Positions 34,097-44,361 are shown, numbered from the stretch's first letter. The stretch: 64,000 bases of DNA from Thalassotalea insulae (GCF_030161395.1 NZ_BSST01000001.1:4092001-4156000); one strand, 5' to 3'. A program made the numbers and translations. Notes: generated from the letters alone by a model not told the origin.

Positions 34097-34579
34097 ATGA
34101 AAAATCCACCGAAAAAACCAATCGATCGTATTGATAGAAATATTTTAGCTCAATTACAAAAAGATGGACGATTATCTAATGTCGAGCTTTCAAAGCGTGT
34201 AGGCTTAAGTCCTACGCCGTGTTTGGAACGGGTAAAACGCTTAGAAAAAGATAAGTTTATTACTGGGTATCAAGCAATTTTAAACCCGCATAAACTTGAT
34301 GCAGCATTATTAGTGATCGTCGAAATTACTCTGACGAAAACTAGTCCTGACGTTTTTGATGATTTTGCTAAGGCAGTACATGAATTGGATGTTATTCAGG
34401 AGTGTCATCTGGTTTCAGGGGACTTTGACTTTTTATTAAAAACTCGGGTTTCTGATATGGCGGCCTATCGGGAATTGTTGGGTGATACTTTATTACGTTT
34501 ACCGGCAGTGAGTGAAAGCAGGACATATGTGGTTATGGAAGAGGTTAAATCGTCTAATATTTTACCGATTAAACGTTAA
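34097..34579 (+). CDS. lrp: Leucine-responsive regulatory protein Lrp
   Basis: The 160-residue protein is close to E. coli Lrp throughout: RIDRNILAQLQKDGRLSNVE, LSKRVGLSPTPCLERVKRLE in the helix-turn-helix, and the effector domain IQECHLVSGDFDFLLKTRV. Its position just upstream of ftsK is the conserved place for the global Lrp rather than a local AsnC-type paralogue. It is divergent from ald. Confidence 0.95.
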   Translation: MKNPPKKPIDRIDRNILAQLQKDGRLSNVELSKRVGLSPTPCLERVKRLEKDKFITGYQAILNPHKLDAALLVIVEITLTKTSPDVFDDFAKAVHELDVIQECHLVSGDFDFLLKTRVSDMAAYRELLGDTLLRLPAVSESRTYVVMEEVKSSNILPIKR

Positions 34580-34679
34580 TTATCTTGATAACTAGAAGGA
34601 TGGCAATTAAAGCATTTAACTCCATGCAATAGTTTGTTATTTTACTGTATATAACAACAATAGCGGTATGGTTTAAAGA

Positions 34680-37184
34680 TTGTCTAAAGAATCAACAAAA
34701 TTAAATGGTGTACAGCGATTATTAGAAGCAGGGCTGTTAGTGTCCTGTGTTTTTGCCATGTTTATGATGATGGCATTATTTAGTTTTGATCCTGCAGATC
34801 CCGGTTGGTCACAAACCGGCTATCAAACGCCTGTGCGTAATTTAGGTGGCGCTGTCGGCGCGTATATCTCTGATTTATTATTAAATCTTTTTGGCGTCAT
34901 TGCTTACAGCTTACCATTTGTGATTGCAATTACTGGCTGGTTATTGTTTCAAAAATATCACCGTTTGATCCAACTTGATTATCTCACCCTAGGGTTAAAA
35001 TTTATCGGCTTCATTATGCTCTATATTGGTGTGACTTCGGTTGCCAGTATGAATTTTGACGATATTTTCTATTTTTCTGCCGGTGGTATTCTTGGGGATA
35101 TTTTAAGTAATAGTGTCTTACCTTATTTGTCTTTTGTCGGTAGTACCTTATTGTTTTTAATGTTCATCGGTACTGGCTTTGTGCTGTTAACGGGTATTTC
35201 ATTACTTAAACTGGTTGATGGCATAGGTGCTTACACAATCTCGTCGGCTTTGTGGGCGATGAAGCTTCCTGCAATAGTTAAGGATAAATTTGCTTCAACG
35301 CCTCTAGACAATAAACTGACCGATCATAAAAATGAGCAATTAGAAGAGCATCAGAGCGAACGGCTGTTAACAGCACAGCAGCACCAACACGACGATGAAC
35401 CTGATGAGCAGCACTTTCACACTAACCTTAATGATATTACCGCCGACGTAGAACAAGGCGCTTTTGCGAAAAGTAAAGATGATGTCTCATTTGACACGGA
35501 TGATCATGTCGAACCTTTTGTTGATATTGATGAATTAATGGGAGAGCCTTTAGCGATTAATGTTCAAGAGCATGTCAGCGATGATGAGATTACTGCAGCA
35601 TTTGAACGGGTTGAGCCAATATTTGTTGAAGAAAATGTGCCGTCGAAAGCGCTTACTAAAGAAGAAAGTGATAAAGCAAAAGAGTCTTTTATAGGCTTAC
35701 CTTCTTTAGAATTATTGGATAGGCCGAATCGCAGCGAAAATCCTATCGATGCCAAAGAACTTGAGCAAGTGAGTCGTCTGGTTGAAGAAAAATTAGCAGA
35801 ATTCGGTGTTAAAGCTGATGTGGTCGATGTCTTTCCAGGCCCTGTGATCACGCGTTTTGAATTAGATCTAGCGCCAGGTGTTAAAGCAAGTAAAGTCAGT
35901 GGTTTATCACAAGATATAGCCCGTTCATTATCCGCGAAAAGTGTCCGGGTTGTTGAAGTAATCGAAGGAAAATCCGTGATTGGTATTGAATTACCAAATA
36001 AATTTCGTGAAACCGTATTTTTTGCTGATGTCATTTCTCATAATAAATTTGCGGATTCTTCATCGCATCTGACGATGGCGATTGGCAGTGATATTTCCGG
36101 TAAGCCAGTCATCGCTGATTTAGCGAAAATGCCACATTTACTAGTGGCTGGTACCACCGGGGCAGGTAAGTCGGTTGCGGTTAATACCATGATCGTCAGT
36201 ATTTTATATAAGTCGACACCTGAAAACGTTCGAATGATCATGATAGATCCCAAGCAAGTGGAACTTTCAGTATATAACGGTATTCCACACTTGTTATCTG
36301 AAGTGGTGACCGATATGAAAGAAGCGGCGAATGCGCTGCGTTGGTGTGTCGGGGAAATGGAACGTCGTTATAAACTTATGTCGGCACTTGGCGTGAGAAA
36401 CCTCAGGGGGTTTAACGAAAAAGTCACTAAAGCAATTGAAGCAGGGGAACCGTTAATTGATCCTTTATGGCAACCTTCTGATGCTTTTAGCCAAACACCG
36501 CCGACTTTAGAAAAACTGCCTGCAATTGTGATTTTAGTGGACGAATTTGCTGACATGATGATGGTTGCCGGTAAAAAGGTAGAAGAGTTAATTGCCCGTA
36601 TTGCACAAAAAGCACGTGCCGCAGGTATGCACTTAATTTTAGCAACGCAGCGCCCATCTGCTGATGTTATTACCGGTTTGATCAAGGCTAATATTCCAAC
36701 TCGTATGGCACTTCGGGTGCAATCGCGGATGGAATCTCGCATTATTCTCGATCAACAAGGGGCTGAGCAATTACTGGGGATGGGTGATATGTTTTATTTG
36801 CCCCCGGGGGAAGCGGTGGCAATCCGGGTGCATGGTGCTTTTGTTAATGATGATGAAGTACATGCGGTAGTAAATGATTGGAAATCACGCGGTGAACCGG
36901 CTTATGTTGAGGATATCTTAACAGGTGACACTGAGCAGGAGATCTTATTACCGAGTGAGCTGGCTGAAGGGGCAGAGAGTGAGTTAGACGCTTTATATGA
37001 TGAAGCCTTGGCTTTTGTCACTGAAACACGCCGGGTATCTATTTCCAGCGTGCAGCGTAAATTTAGGATCGGTTATAATCGCGCGGCTCGTATTGTTGAA
37101 GATATGGAGTCACAAGGGGTCGTAAGTACCCCAGGCCATAATGGCGCTCGCGAAGTATTGGCACCACCGCCAATTAAGGATTAA
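34680..37184 (+). CDS. ftsK: DNA translocase FtsK
   Basis: A TTG start (MSKESTKLNG) is the only reasonable one because an ATG just upstream runs into a stop. The 834-residue protein has four or five membrane segments in the first 200 residues and a short acidic linker (about 205-340). The motor domain has Walker A AGTTGAGKSVAVNTM and Walker B VILVDEFADMMM. The C-terminal gamma winged helix (FRIGYNRAARIVEDME) reads KOPS. It moves chromosome ends at the septum and activates XerCD at dif. Confidence 0.96.
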   Translation: MSKESTKLNGVQRLLEAGLLVSCVFAMFMMMALFSFDPADPGWSQTGYQTPVRNLGGAVGAYISDLLLNLFGVIAYSLPFVIAITGWLLFQKYHRLIQLDYLTLGLKFIGFIMLYIGVTSVASMNFDDIFYFSAGGILGDILSNSVLPYLSFVGSTLLFLMFIGTGFVLLTGISLLKLVDGIGAYTISSALWAMKLPAIVKDKFASTPLDNKLTDHKNEQLEEHQSERLLTAQQHQHDDEPDEQHFHTNLNDITADVEQGAFAKSKDDVSFDTDDHVEPFVDIDELMGEPLAINVQEHVSDDEITAAFERVEPIFVEENVPSKALTKEESDKAKESFIGLPSLELLDRPNRSENPIDAKELEQVSRLVEEKLAEFGVKADVVDVFPGPVITRFELDLAPGVKASKVSGLSQDIARSLSAKSVRVVEVIEGKSVIGIELPNKFRETVFFADVISHNKFADSSSHLTMAIGSDISGKPVIADLAKMPHLLVAGTTGAGKSVAVNTMIVSILYKSTPENVRMIMIDPKQVELSVYNGIPHLLSEVVTDMKEAANALRWCVGEMERRYKLMSALGVRNLRGFNEKVTKAIEAGEPLIDPLWQPSDAFSQTPPTLEKLPAIVILVDEFADMMMVAGKKVEELIARIAQKARAAGMHLILATQRPSADVITGLIKANIPTRMALRVQSRMESRIILDQQGAEQLLGMGDMFYLPPGEAVAIRVHGAFVNDDEVHAVVNDWKSRGEPAYVEDILTGDTEQEILLPSELAEGAESELDALYDEALAFVTETRRVSISSVQRKFRIGYNRAARIVEDMESQGVVSTPGHNGAREVLAPPPIKD

Positions 37185-37186
37185 TC

Positions 37187-37873
37187 ATGCGTTTTCAATT
37201 AATAACTAGTGTAGCGCTAGTGAGTATCAGTTTATTGAGTATTTCGGCTTGTGCTGAGCAACTTAAGCCAGTAACGCCAATAAAAACCCTAGCGAGCGAG
37301 CGTGCAATTGACATTGATAGTGCTCAAGCAGCGTTAATGCAAAGGTTGGCACAGACGTCATTTTTTTCAGCTAATTTTAGTCAGCAAGTTTTTGATGAAC
37401 AGCATAATGAATTGCAGCAAAGTCAAGGCAAACTTGTGGTGAAAAAGCCAACCATGGTTTACTGGCAAACCACACAGCCTGATGCGTCTTTGATTGTCTC
37501 TGATGGTGATGATTTGTGGTTTTATGATCCATTTATTGAACAAGCGACAGTTTATACGGTCGACGCCTCCATTGCTAATACGCCAATTTTATTATTAACC
37601 TCAACCGATGAAAAGTTGTGGCAGCAATATCAAATTAGCCAAAAAAATAGCGATAGCTATGAGATTAACAGTAAAGATGTTAATAGCAGGGTATCTAAAT
37701 TAACGCTGGAGTTTGTTAAAGATTCTGCTCAGTTAGCACGCTTTATTATCTTAGATTCTACCGGTCAAACTAGCGTGGTGACGCTAAGCCAGGTTGACGA
37801 TAGCTCTGTGATTGATGACAAGATGTTTGACTTTACTTTGCCTCAGGGTACTTATTTAGATGACCAGCGCTAA
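37187..37873 (+). CDS. lolA: Outer-membrane lipoprotein carrier protein LolA
   Basis: The 228-residue protein has a signal peptide and the LolA body: TSFFSANFSQQVFDEQHNE, GKLVVKKPTMVYWQT and DDLWFYDPFIEQATVYT. It ferries lipoproteins from LolCDE to LolB across the periplasm. The signal ends LSISACAEQ, which contains a lipobox-like ISAC as well as an ACA signal-peptidase-I site. It is 2 bp after ftsK and overlaps rarA by 14 nt. Confidence 0.93.
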   Translation: MRFQLITSVALVSISLLSISACAEQLKPVTPIKTLASERAIDIDSAQAALMQRLAQTSFFSANFSQQVFDEQHNELQQSQGKLVVKKPTMVYWQTTQPDASLIVSDGDDLWFYDPFIEQATVYTVDASIANTPILLLTSTDEKLWQQYQISQKNSDSYEINSKDVNSRVSKLTLEFVKDSAQLARFIILDSTGQTSVVTLSQVDDSSVIDDKMFDFTLPQGTYLDDQR

Positions 37874-39215
37874 CCAGGAATTAGCTTTATCCTTTGGTGA
37901 AAATCAGGCATTTTTACCTTTGGCAGCGTTATTAAGACCAAAAACACTTGAGCACTATGTTGGTCAGCAGCATATTCTGGCGAAAGGTATGCCATTGCGT
38001 AAAGCGATTGAACAAGGTAAGTGCCATTCTGTGGTATTTTGGGGACCGCCAGGAACTGGCAAAACTACCTTAGCAGAAATGATCGCTAACCATGCAAATG
38101 CCGAGATAGAAAGGGTATCTGCTGTTACCTCTGGTATAAAAGAGATAAGGCAGGCGATTGCAAACGCCAAAGAACGAGCAATACATCAACAGCGACGAAC
38201 AGTGTTGTTTGTCGATGAAGTCCATCGCTTTAATAAAAGCCAGCAGGATGCATTTTTACCTCATATTGAAGACGGCACCATTATATTTATTGGCGCGACT
38301 ACGGAAAATCCAGCATTTGAATTGAATCAAGCGATATTATCGCGTGCCCGGGTCTACACCTTAAAAAAGCTCCAGCCTGCTGAGCTTGATACTGTACTTA
38401 CCAATGCGCTGCAATTTTTAGCGCAAGAAAAGCAACAGCAGGTAAGCTTTGCTGATCATGCACAACAAGCATTAATTACACTGGCAGATGGCGATGCCAG
38501 ACGGTTATTAAATTTATTGGAAAACTGTTTAGATTTGGTTGAGCAACACCAAGGTCAAGCAATCATCAGCTCTGAGCAGATTAAACAAGTCGCCGGAGAT
38601 AAAATTGCCTTATATGATAAAGACGGTGATGCGTTTTATGATTTAATCAGCGCGTTTCATAAATCAGTACGCGGCTCAGACCCTGATGCAGCACTATATT
38701 GGTATGCGCGAATTCTTACTGCGGGTGGTGATGCACTTTATGTTGCCAGACGATTATTGGCAATTGCCAGTGAAGATATCGGCAATGCAGATCCAAGGGC
38801 GATGCAGTTAGCAGTGAATGCCTGGGACACCTTTCATCGTGTCGGTCCAAGTGAAGGAGAGCGTGCGATTGCACAGGCTGCAGTTTATATGGCGTTAGCT
38901 CCTAAAAGTAATGCAGTATATCAGGCGTTTAATCAGGCACTGCAACTTGCCAAGGCCACTTCAGATCTCGATGTGCCGCTACATTTAAAAAATGCCACTA
39001 GTCATCTGACCAAAGAGTTGGGTCATGGCACGGAATATAGGTATGCCCACAATGAAGCGAATGCCTTTGCTGCCGGAGAAAATTACTTTCCTCAGGCGAT
39101 AGCACAAACGCAGTTTTACCAGCCAACTGAGCGTGGTCTGGAAAAACAACTAAAAGAAAAGCAGGCGTTTTTAAATCAATTGAACCAACAGGCCAGCAAC
39201 AAACGTTATGACTAG
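37860..39215 (+). CDS. rarA: Replication-associated recombination protein A (AAA+ ATPase)
   Basis: The 451-residue protein has Walker A WGPPGTGKTTLAEMIA, Walker B VLFVDEVHRFNKSQQDAFL, sensor regions (GATTENPAFELN) and the C-terminal tetramerisation part (SEDIGNADPRAMQLAVNAW). RarA (MgsA) acts at stalled replication forks. Its start overlaps lolA by 14 nt, and its stop overlaps crcB by 8 nt. Confidence 0.96.
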   Translation: MTSANQELALSFGENQAFLPLAALLRPKTLEHYVGQQHILAKGMPLRKAIEQGKCHSVVFWGPPGTGKTTLAEMIANHANAEIERVSAVTSGIKEIRQAIANAKERAIHQQRRTVLFVDEVHRFNKSQQDAFLPHIEDGTIIFIGATTENPAFELNQAILSRARVYTLKKLQPAELDTVLTNALQFLAQEKQQQVSFADHAQQALITLADGDARRLLNLLENCLDLVEQHQGQAIISSEQIKQVAGDKIALYDKDGDAFYDLISAFHKSVRGSDPDAALYWYARILTAGGDALYVARRLLAIASEDIGNADPRAMQLAVNAWDTFHRVGPSEGERAIAQAAVYMALAPKSNAVYQAFNQALQLAKATSDLDVPLHLKNATSHLTKELGHGTEYRYAHNEANAFAAGENYFPQAIAQTQFYQPTERGLEKQLKEKQAFLNQLNQQASNKRYD

Positions 39216-39609
39216 TACCATCAGTAATTTTGCCCTTTATGCGTTTGTTGCCCTTGGTGGTGCCTGTGGCGCAAGTTTGCGCTTCTACATTTCGCAACTA
39301 ATTTTAAATTCTCTCGGAAAAGGTTTCCCTTTTGCGACATTGGCGGTTAATATTTCCGGCTCATTGATCATGGGAACACTATACGGATTAATTGAACAGG
39401 GTGTGTTAGAGGTTAGTGTCTATCGTACCTTGATCGGAATAGGTTTTTTAGGAGCATTTACCACCTTTTCAACCTTTTCACTTGATACCTTGTTATTGTT
39501 ACAACAAGGTGATGTCATTAAAGCCATATTAAATGTTTTACTAAACGTTAGCTTATGTATATTTGCAGCGGGAGTAGGCGTTTATCTGGTAACATTTTTG
39601 AGTAAGTAA
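39208..39609 (+). CDS. crcB: Fluoride efflux channel CrcB/Fluc
   Basis: The 133-residue membrane protein has four helices and the family motifs GGACGASLRFYISQL, LAVNISGSLIMG and GFLGAFTTFSTFSLDTL. The last carries the phenylalanine and threonine residues that line the fluoride path. Fluc works as an antiparallel homodimer, and one gene suffices. It is inserted between rarA and serS and overlaps rarA. No fluoride riboswitch was seen, as expected for an internal operon gene. Confidence 0.95.
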   Translation: MTSTISNFALYAFVALGGACGASLRFYISQLILNSLGKGFPFATLAVNISGSLIMGTLYGLIEQGVLEVSVYRTLIGIGFLGAFTTFSTFSLDTLLLLQQGDVIKAILNVLLNVSLCIFAAGVGVYLVTFLSK

Positions 39610-39652
39610 TTTAATTTTAATAAGTAACATTGACTATTAGACGTGATATAAA

Positions 39653-40933
39653 ATGCTAGATCCAAAACTATTTAGAACTGATATTGAAGCAACAGCGGCA
39701 CAATTGGCAAAAAGAGGCTTTTCCTTAAATACAGCCGAATTAGTCCAGCTTGAAGAGCAACGAAAAGCTATTCAGGTAAAAACGCAAGAATTACAAAGCC
39801 AGCGTAATACCCGTTCCAAATCAATTGGACAAGCAAAAGCTCGTGGTGAAGATATTCAACCGTTATTGGCTGAGGTGAGTCAGTTAGGTGATGAGTTAGA
39901 AGCTGCTAAAGAAGAACAAACCCAGGTGCTGGCTAAAATCGATGCGATAGTATCTGCGGTACCTAACTTAGTCGATGAATCTGTGCCAAGCGGTGATAGC
40001 GAAGACGATAACGTTGAAATCAAACGTTGGGGAACACCAAAATCTTTTGACTTTGACGTTAAAGACCATGTCGATCTAGCCACAGCGTTAGATAAAGGCT
40101 TAGACTTTGAAAGTGGTGCGAAATTAGCGGGTACTCGATTTGCAGTGATGCGTGGCAATATTGCTAAATTGCACCGTGCATTAGCGCAGTTTATGTTAGA
40201 CGTGCATAGCGAAGAACATGGCTATCAGGAAATGTACGTGCCGTATTTAGTTAATCATGATTCCTTATATGGTACTGGTCAGTTGCCTAAATTTGGTGAA
40301 GATCTGTTTCACACCGATTTAGCCAACCGTCAATTTTCACTTATTCCGACAGCCGAGGTGCCATTAACCAATTTGGTACGTGATGAAATTGTTGATGAGG
40401 CAGAATTGCCGATCAAGATGTGTGCACATACACCGTGTTTTCGTAGCGAAGCGGGGTCATCAGGTCGCGATATCCGTGGTTTAATTCGTCAACACCAATT
40501 TGATAAAGTGGAAATGGTGCAGTTAGTTAAACCAGAGCAATCTTTTGCCGCGTTAGACGAGTTAACCGGACACGCAGAGAAGATCCTTGAAAAACTGGAA
40601 CTGCCGTATCGTACTGTGGTGTTATGTACCGGTGATATCGGTTTTAGTGCAACTAAAACCTTTGATATCGAAGTATGGTTGCCTGCTCAAAATACCTATC
40701 GAGAAATTTCTTCTTGTTCAAATATGGGAGATTTTCAGGCACGTCGCATGCAGGCACGTTTTCGTAATAGTGAAACCAATAAACCTGAGTTAATGCATAC
40801 CTTAAATGGGTCTGGTTTAGCGGTAGGACGTACCTTAGTTGCCGTGCTGGAAAATTATCAGCAGGCAGACGGTAGTATTGATATTCCTAAGGTACTGCAA
40901 CCTTATATGAAAGGGTTAACCAATATTAGTTAG
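39653..40933 (+). CDS. serS: Seryl-tRNA synthetase
   Basis: The 426-residue class II synthetase starts MLDPKLFRTDIEATAAQLAK, with a long N-terminal coiled-coil arm (about 30-105) that binds tRNA-Ser. The catalytic motifs follow: LIPTAEVPLTNL, motif 2 FRSEAGSSGRDIRGLIRQHQ and motif 3 GSGLAVGRTLVAVLENYQ. It ends the lrp-ftsK-lolA-rarA-crcB-serS run and has its own terminator. Confidence 0.97.
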   Translation: MLDPKLFRTDIEATAAQLAKRGFSLNTAELVQLEEQRKAIQVKTQELQSQRNTRSKSIGQAKARGEDIQPLLAEVSQLGDELEAAKEEQTQVLAKIDAIVSAVPNLVDESVPSGDSEDDNVEIKRWGTPKSFDFDVKDHVDLATALDKGLDFESGAKLAGTRFAVMRGNIAKLHRALAQFMLDVHSEEHGYQEMYVPYLVNHDSLYGTGQLPKFGEDLFHTDLANRQFSLIPTAEVPLTNLVRDEIVDEAELPIKMCAHTPCFRSEAGSSGRDIRGLIRQHQFDKVEMVQLVKPEQSFAALDELTGHAEKILEKLELPYRTVVLCTGDIGFSATKTFDIEVWLPAQNTYREISSCSNMGDFQARRMQARFRNSETNKPELMHTLNGSGLAVGRTLVAVLENYQQADGSIDIPKVLQPYMKGLTNIS

Positions 40934-40973
40934 TTGATATCAGTAATGAATTTCGATTACTTTATTATTTAGC

Positions 40974-40999
40974 AAAATCCGGCAATTAGCCGGATTTTT
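40974..40999 (+). terminator. Rho-independent terminator after serS
   Basis: AAAATCCGGC (40974-40983) pairs with GCCGGATTTT (from 40989), loop of five, followed by further T residues. Confidence 0.9.
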
Positions 41000-41080
41000 A
41001 TTTTTAAGCTAGCGCGAATATAAACAGCCAATTTAAGGTCTAGTTAGTCACACTGATAATTTTATTGTAAGAGTTTCATT

Positions 41081-41563
41081 TTGATCCGCAGTTTAACCAT
41101 CCAGGTACTCGTTTTTCTGGCTATTTACCAACTGCTTAGTTGGTTTAAAGCATCAGATATGCTGGCAACCAATAGCGATATGAATGGCTATGATTTTACA
41201 TTAACCACCACCACAGGTGAAAGTGCATCGTTAACGGCCAAGCGTAAAACCATCGTCTATTTTTTTGCTCCCTGGTGTTCGGTATGCCATGCCAGTATTG
41301 AAAATTTACAAGCAATTTATCAAAAAAATGGCGAAATAGACGTGATTGCAATTGGACTGGATTATTTAAACACTGAAGAAATTGACGATTTTGTCGCAAG
41401 CCATCAATTAACATTTCCCGTGGCTTATGGCTCCGAAGCGGTTAAAAAAGCGTATAAAGTTTACGGATATCCAAGTTATTATATTCTTGATCAAAATAAT
41501 GTCATTACCGCGAAGTCAATAGGTTATTCCAGTGAAATAGGCTTATATTTAAATAGTTTGTAA
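41081..41563 (+). CDS. Membrane-anchored thioredoxin-fold protein (TlpA/ScsD-like)
   Basis: A TTG start is required; AAGAG lies upstream. The 160-residue protein has one N-terminal membrane segment (IQVLVFLAIYQLLSWF), which should leave the thioredoxin domain in the periplasm. The active site is FFAPWCSVCHASIE (CSVC), and the cis-proline region is KVYGYPSYYILD. Such proteins reduce or oxidise periplasmic disulfides. The electron donor and targets are unknown; no cytochrome maturation genes are adjacent. Confidence 0.82.
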   Translation: MIRSLTIQVLVFLAIYQLLSWFKASDMLATNSDMNGYDFTLTTTTGESASLTAKRKTIVYFFAPWCSVCHASIENLQAIYQKNGEIDVIAIGLDYLNTEEIDDFVASHQLTFPVAYGSEAVKKAYKVYGYPSYYILDQNNVITAKSIGYSSEIGLYLNSL

Positions 41564-41654
41564 TTCAAGTAATTATTATAACAGTGAATAACTTCTGATC
41601 TGCCAGCTGATTGTGTACACTATGACTTTCTAAAATCTCAGGTAGACTATTCAC

Positions 41655-42782
41655 ATGCACATTTCTTCACAATTTGATAGCGGCAATATTAAGGTTATCA
41701 GCGCAGACGATGCCAGTAATATTAGATTAGCGATAAACAAAGATCATCAATCGGATTTTTATCAATGGTTTCATTTTAAACTTCATAACAATCAACGCTG
41801 TGAGCATGTCTTAACCATAGAAAATGCTGGTCAGTCAGCCTATGTCGAAGGTTGGCATGATTATCAAGCGGTCGCTTCTTATGATAGAGAACATTGGTTT
41901 CGCGTACCGACCGAGTTTGATGGTCAAAATCTCACTATTCGTTTTGCCCCGGAATACGACGCTGTTTATTTTGCTTATTTTGCCCCTTATAGCTATGAGC
42001 GCCACCAAGATTTAATTCATAACGCCCAGTTAGATATTGACTGTCAATTACAAATATTGGGACAAACATTAGATGGTCGGGATATTTCGCTGTTAAAGGT
42101 TGGTGAAGAAGGCGCTGATAAAAAAGTGATCTGGTTAACCGCTCGCCAACATCCAGGTGAAACCATGGCAGAATGGTTTATGGAAGGTTTTATTGACCGC
42201 TTGTTAGATGAAGATGATGGTGCTGCTCGTGCTTTACTTAACAAAGCGGTATTTTATCTGGTACCTAATATGAACCCGGATGGTTCTGTAAGGGGGCATT
42301 TAAGAACCAATGCTGCAGGCGTTAATTTAAACCGTGAATGGGCAGATCCTAGCATGGAAAATAGTCCGGAAGTCTACTTGGTTAGAGAAAAAATGCTGGC
42401 TACCGGTGTTGATATGCACTTAGATATTCATGGTGATGAAGCATTGCCGGTTAATTTTGTCGCCGGTTGTGAGGGAATTCCGTCTTACGATCAGCGCCAT
42501 AGAAGCTTAGAAGATAACTTTAAAGCGATATTGTTGGCGATTACGCCAGAATTTCAGGATGTAAAAGGGTACGAAAAAGATCAACCAGGACAAGCGAATC
42601 TGACGTTAGCGTCTAACTGGGTTGGTGAACAATTTAAATGTTTGGCTTACACAGTAGAAATGCCATTTAAAGATAATGAATTATTACCTGATCATAGTGT
42701 AGGTTGGTCAGATAACCGTAGTAGTTTATTTGGTCGAGATATGTTGACTGCCATTTATCGCATTGTAGATGACTTACGTTAA
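41655..42782 (+). CDS. M14-family cytosolic-carboxypeptidase-like metallopeptidase
   Basis: The 375-residue protein has an N-terminal beta-sandwich domain (about 1-125; FYQWFHFKLHNNQRCEHVLT), as in the Nna1/CCP-like branch of M14. The catalytic domain has zinc ligands in TARQHPGETMAEWF and DIHGDE, the pocket NPDGSVRGHLRTNAAGVNLN, and a catalytic Glu in TVEMPFKD. There is no signal peptide. It differs in architecture from the M14 protein at 9873. The substrate is unknown. Confidence 0.88.
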   Translation: MHISSQFDSGNIKVISADDASNIRLAINKDHQSDFYQWFHFKLHNNQRCEHVLTIENAGQSAYVEGWHDYQAVASYDREHWFRVPTEFDGQNLTIRFAPEYDAVYFAYFAPYSYERHQDLIHNAQLDIDCQLQILGQTLDGRDISLLKVGEEGADKKVIWLTARQHPGETMAEWFMEGFIDRLLDEDDGAARALLNKAVFYLVPNMNPDGSVRGHLRTNAAGVNLNREWADPSMENSPEVYLVREKMLATGVDMHLDIHGDEALPVNFVAGCEGIPSYDQRHRSLEDNFKAILLAITPEFQDVKGYEKDQPGQANLTLASNWVGEQFKCLAYTVEMPFKDNELLPDHSVGWSDNRSSLFGRDMLTAIYRIVDDLR

Positions 42783-42850
42783 TCTTTTGTTAAAATCAGC
42801 GTTCAATATATAACAATAATAAATAATTATAATATTTTCAGGAGTTAATA

Positions 42851-44335
42851 GTGCAAGAATTAGTCAATACTCTTAATGGCTACATTTGGAGTTCGTACCT
42901 TATTTATCTATGTTTAGGTGCCGGCATCTTTTTTTCAATTATCACTCGTTTTGCTCAAGTACGCCATTTTAGAGAAATGTGGCGCTTGTTAATGTCGGGA
43001 AAAAGCTCAGAGCATGGAATTTCTTCATTTCAGGCGCTTGCGGTTTCTCTGTCTGGACGTGTAGGTACAGGTAATATTGCTGGTGTTGCTGCTGCTATCG
43101 GTTTTGGTGGTCCTGGTGCTGTTTTTTGGATGTGGATTGTTGCGTTTTTAGGTGCAGCGACTGCGTATATCGAATCAACTAATGCCCAAATATATAAAGA
43201 AGAGGAAGATGGCATTTATCGTGGTGGTCCAGCGTATTATATTGAAAAAGCGATGGGACAAAAGTGGTATGCTTGGATTTTTGCGCTGGCAACGATACTT
43301 GCTTGCGGTTTGTTACTTCCTGTTGTGCAATCAAACGGCATTGGTGACTCGTTAGTTAATGTATTTGGTCAAGGTGGTACGGTTAGCTCATTTATGGGTG
43401 AACTACCGTTAACAAAAGTGTATGCCGCTGTATTTATTGTACTTATCCTCGGTTTTATCATTTTTGGCGGTGTTAAACGTATAGCGAACTTTACTCAGGT
43501 TGTCGTACCATTTATGGCATTAGCCTACATTATTATTGCTTGCGCAATTATCGCGTTAAATATCGATATGCTACCGGGTATATTTACTTCGATTATAACT
43601 GATGCTTTCACGCCGATGGCTGGTTTTGGTGCAGCAATTGGTTGGGGTGTTAAACGTGGTGTGTATTCGAATGAAGCAGGTCAAGGTACAGGTCCACATG
43701 CGGCAGCAGCGGCGGAAGTAGAACACCCAGCGCAGCAAGGTTTAGTACAAGCGTTTTCTGTCTATATCGATACCTTATTTGTTTGTTCTGCGACAGCATT
43801 TATGATTTTGATCACTCAATCGTATAATGTGATCCCTGAAGGTAGCTCGGCAATAGTATTAAACGTCGCGCAGGATACAGTGATCAACGGCCCAGCATTT
43901 ACGCAAATTGCTGTTGATAGCGTTTTACAGGGCTTTGGCAAACCGTTTATCGCGTTAGCATTATTCTTCTTTGCATTTACCACAGTACTGGCGTATTACT
44001 TTATCGCGGAGAACAATATTTCTTATATTAATCGTACCTTAAAAATGCCGGCGCTTAAGTTCTTATTAAAGCTGTTATTAATGGGGGCGGTATTCTACGG
44101 TACTGTAGCTCAACCAAGCGCGGCTTGGGGGATGGGGGATGTTGGTGTTGGATTAATGGCCTGGTTAAATATTATTGGTATCTTGATCATTTTCTTTATG
44201 GCCAAGCCAGCAATAAAAGCGCTAAAAGACTATGAACGCCAGCAAAAAGAACAGGTTGACGTTTATACTTTTGACCCGAAAAAGCTAGGTATTAAAAATG
44301 CAGATTTTTGGGAAAATAAATTTAATCAAAAATAA
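42851..44335 (+). CDS. Alanine/glycine:cation symporter (AGCS family)
   Basis: GTG 42851 is preceded by GGAG. The 494-residue inner-membrane protein has about ten helices and the family signatures SLSGRVGTGNIAGVAAAIGF, GGPAYYIEKAMG and KRGVYSNEAGQGTGPHAAAA. It takes up Ala or Gly with sodium (sometimes protons). Together with ald (32840) it would allow alanine use. It is monocistronic, with a terminator directly after. Confidence 0.95.
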   Translation: MQELVNTLNGYIWSSYLIYLCLGAGIFFSIITRFAQVRHFREMWRLLMSGKSSEHGISSFQALAVSLSGRVGTGNIAGVAAAIGFGGPGAVFWMWIVAFLGAATAYIESTNAQIYKEEEDGIYRGGPAYYIEKAMGQKWYAWIFALATILACGLLLPVVQSNGIGDSLVNVFGQGGTVSSFMGELPLTKVYAAVFIVLILGFIIFGGVKRIANFTQVVVPFMALAYIIIACAIIALNIDMLPGIFTSIITDAFTPMAGFGAAIGWGVKRGVYSNEAGQGTGPHAAAAAEVEHPAQQGLVQAFSVYIDTLFVCSATAFMILITQSYNVIPEGSSAIVLNVAQDTVINGPAFTQIAVDSVLQGFGKPFIALALFFFAFTTVLAYYFIAENNISYINRTLKMPALKFLLKLLLMGAVFYGTVAQPSAAWGMGDVGVGLMAWLNIIGILIIFFMAKPAIKALKDYERQQKEQVDVYTFDPKKLGIKNADFWENKFNQK

Positions 44336-44361
44336 TTAAAAAAATGCGAATTAAATAGTAT

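Noticed and set aside
36368..36742. Antisense frames inside ftsK (also 35564-36034)
   Set aside because: Shadows of a conserved gene, low-complexity translations, no ribosome binding sites.
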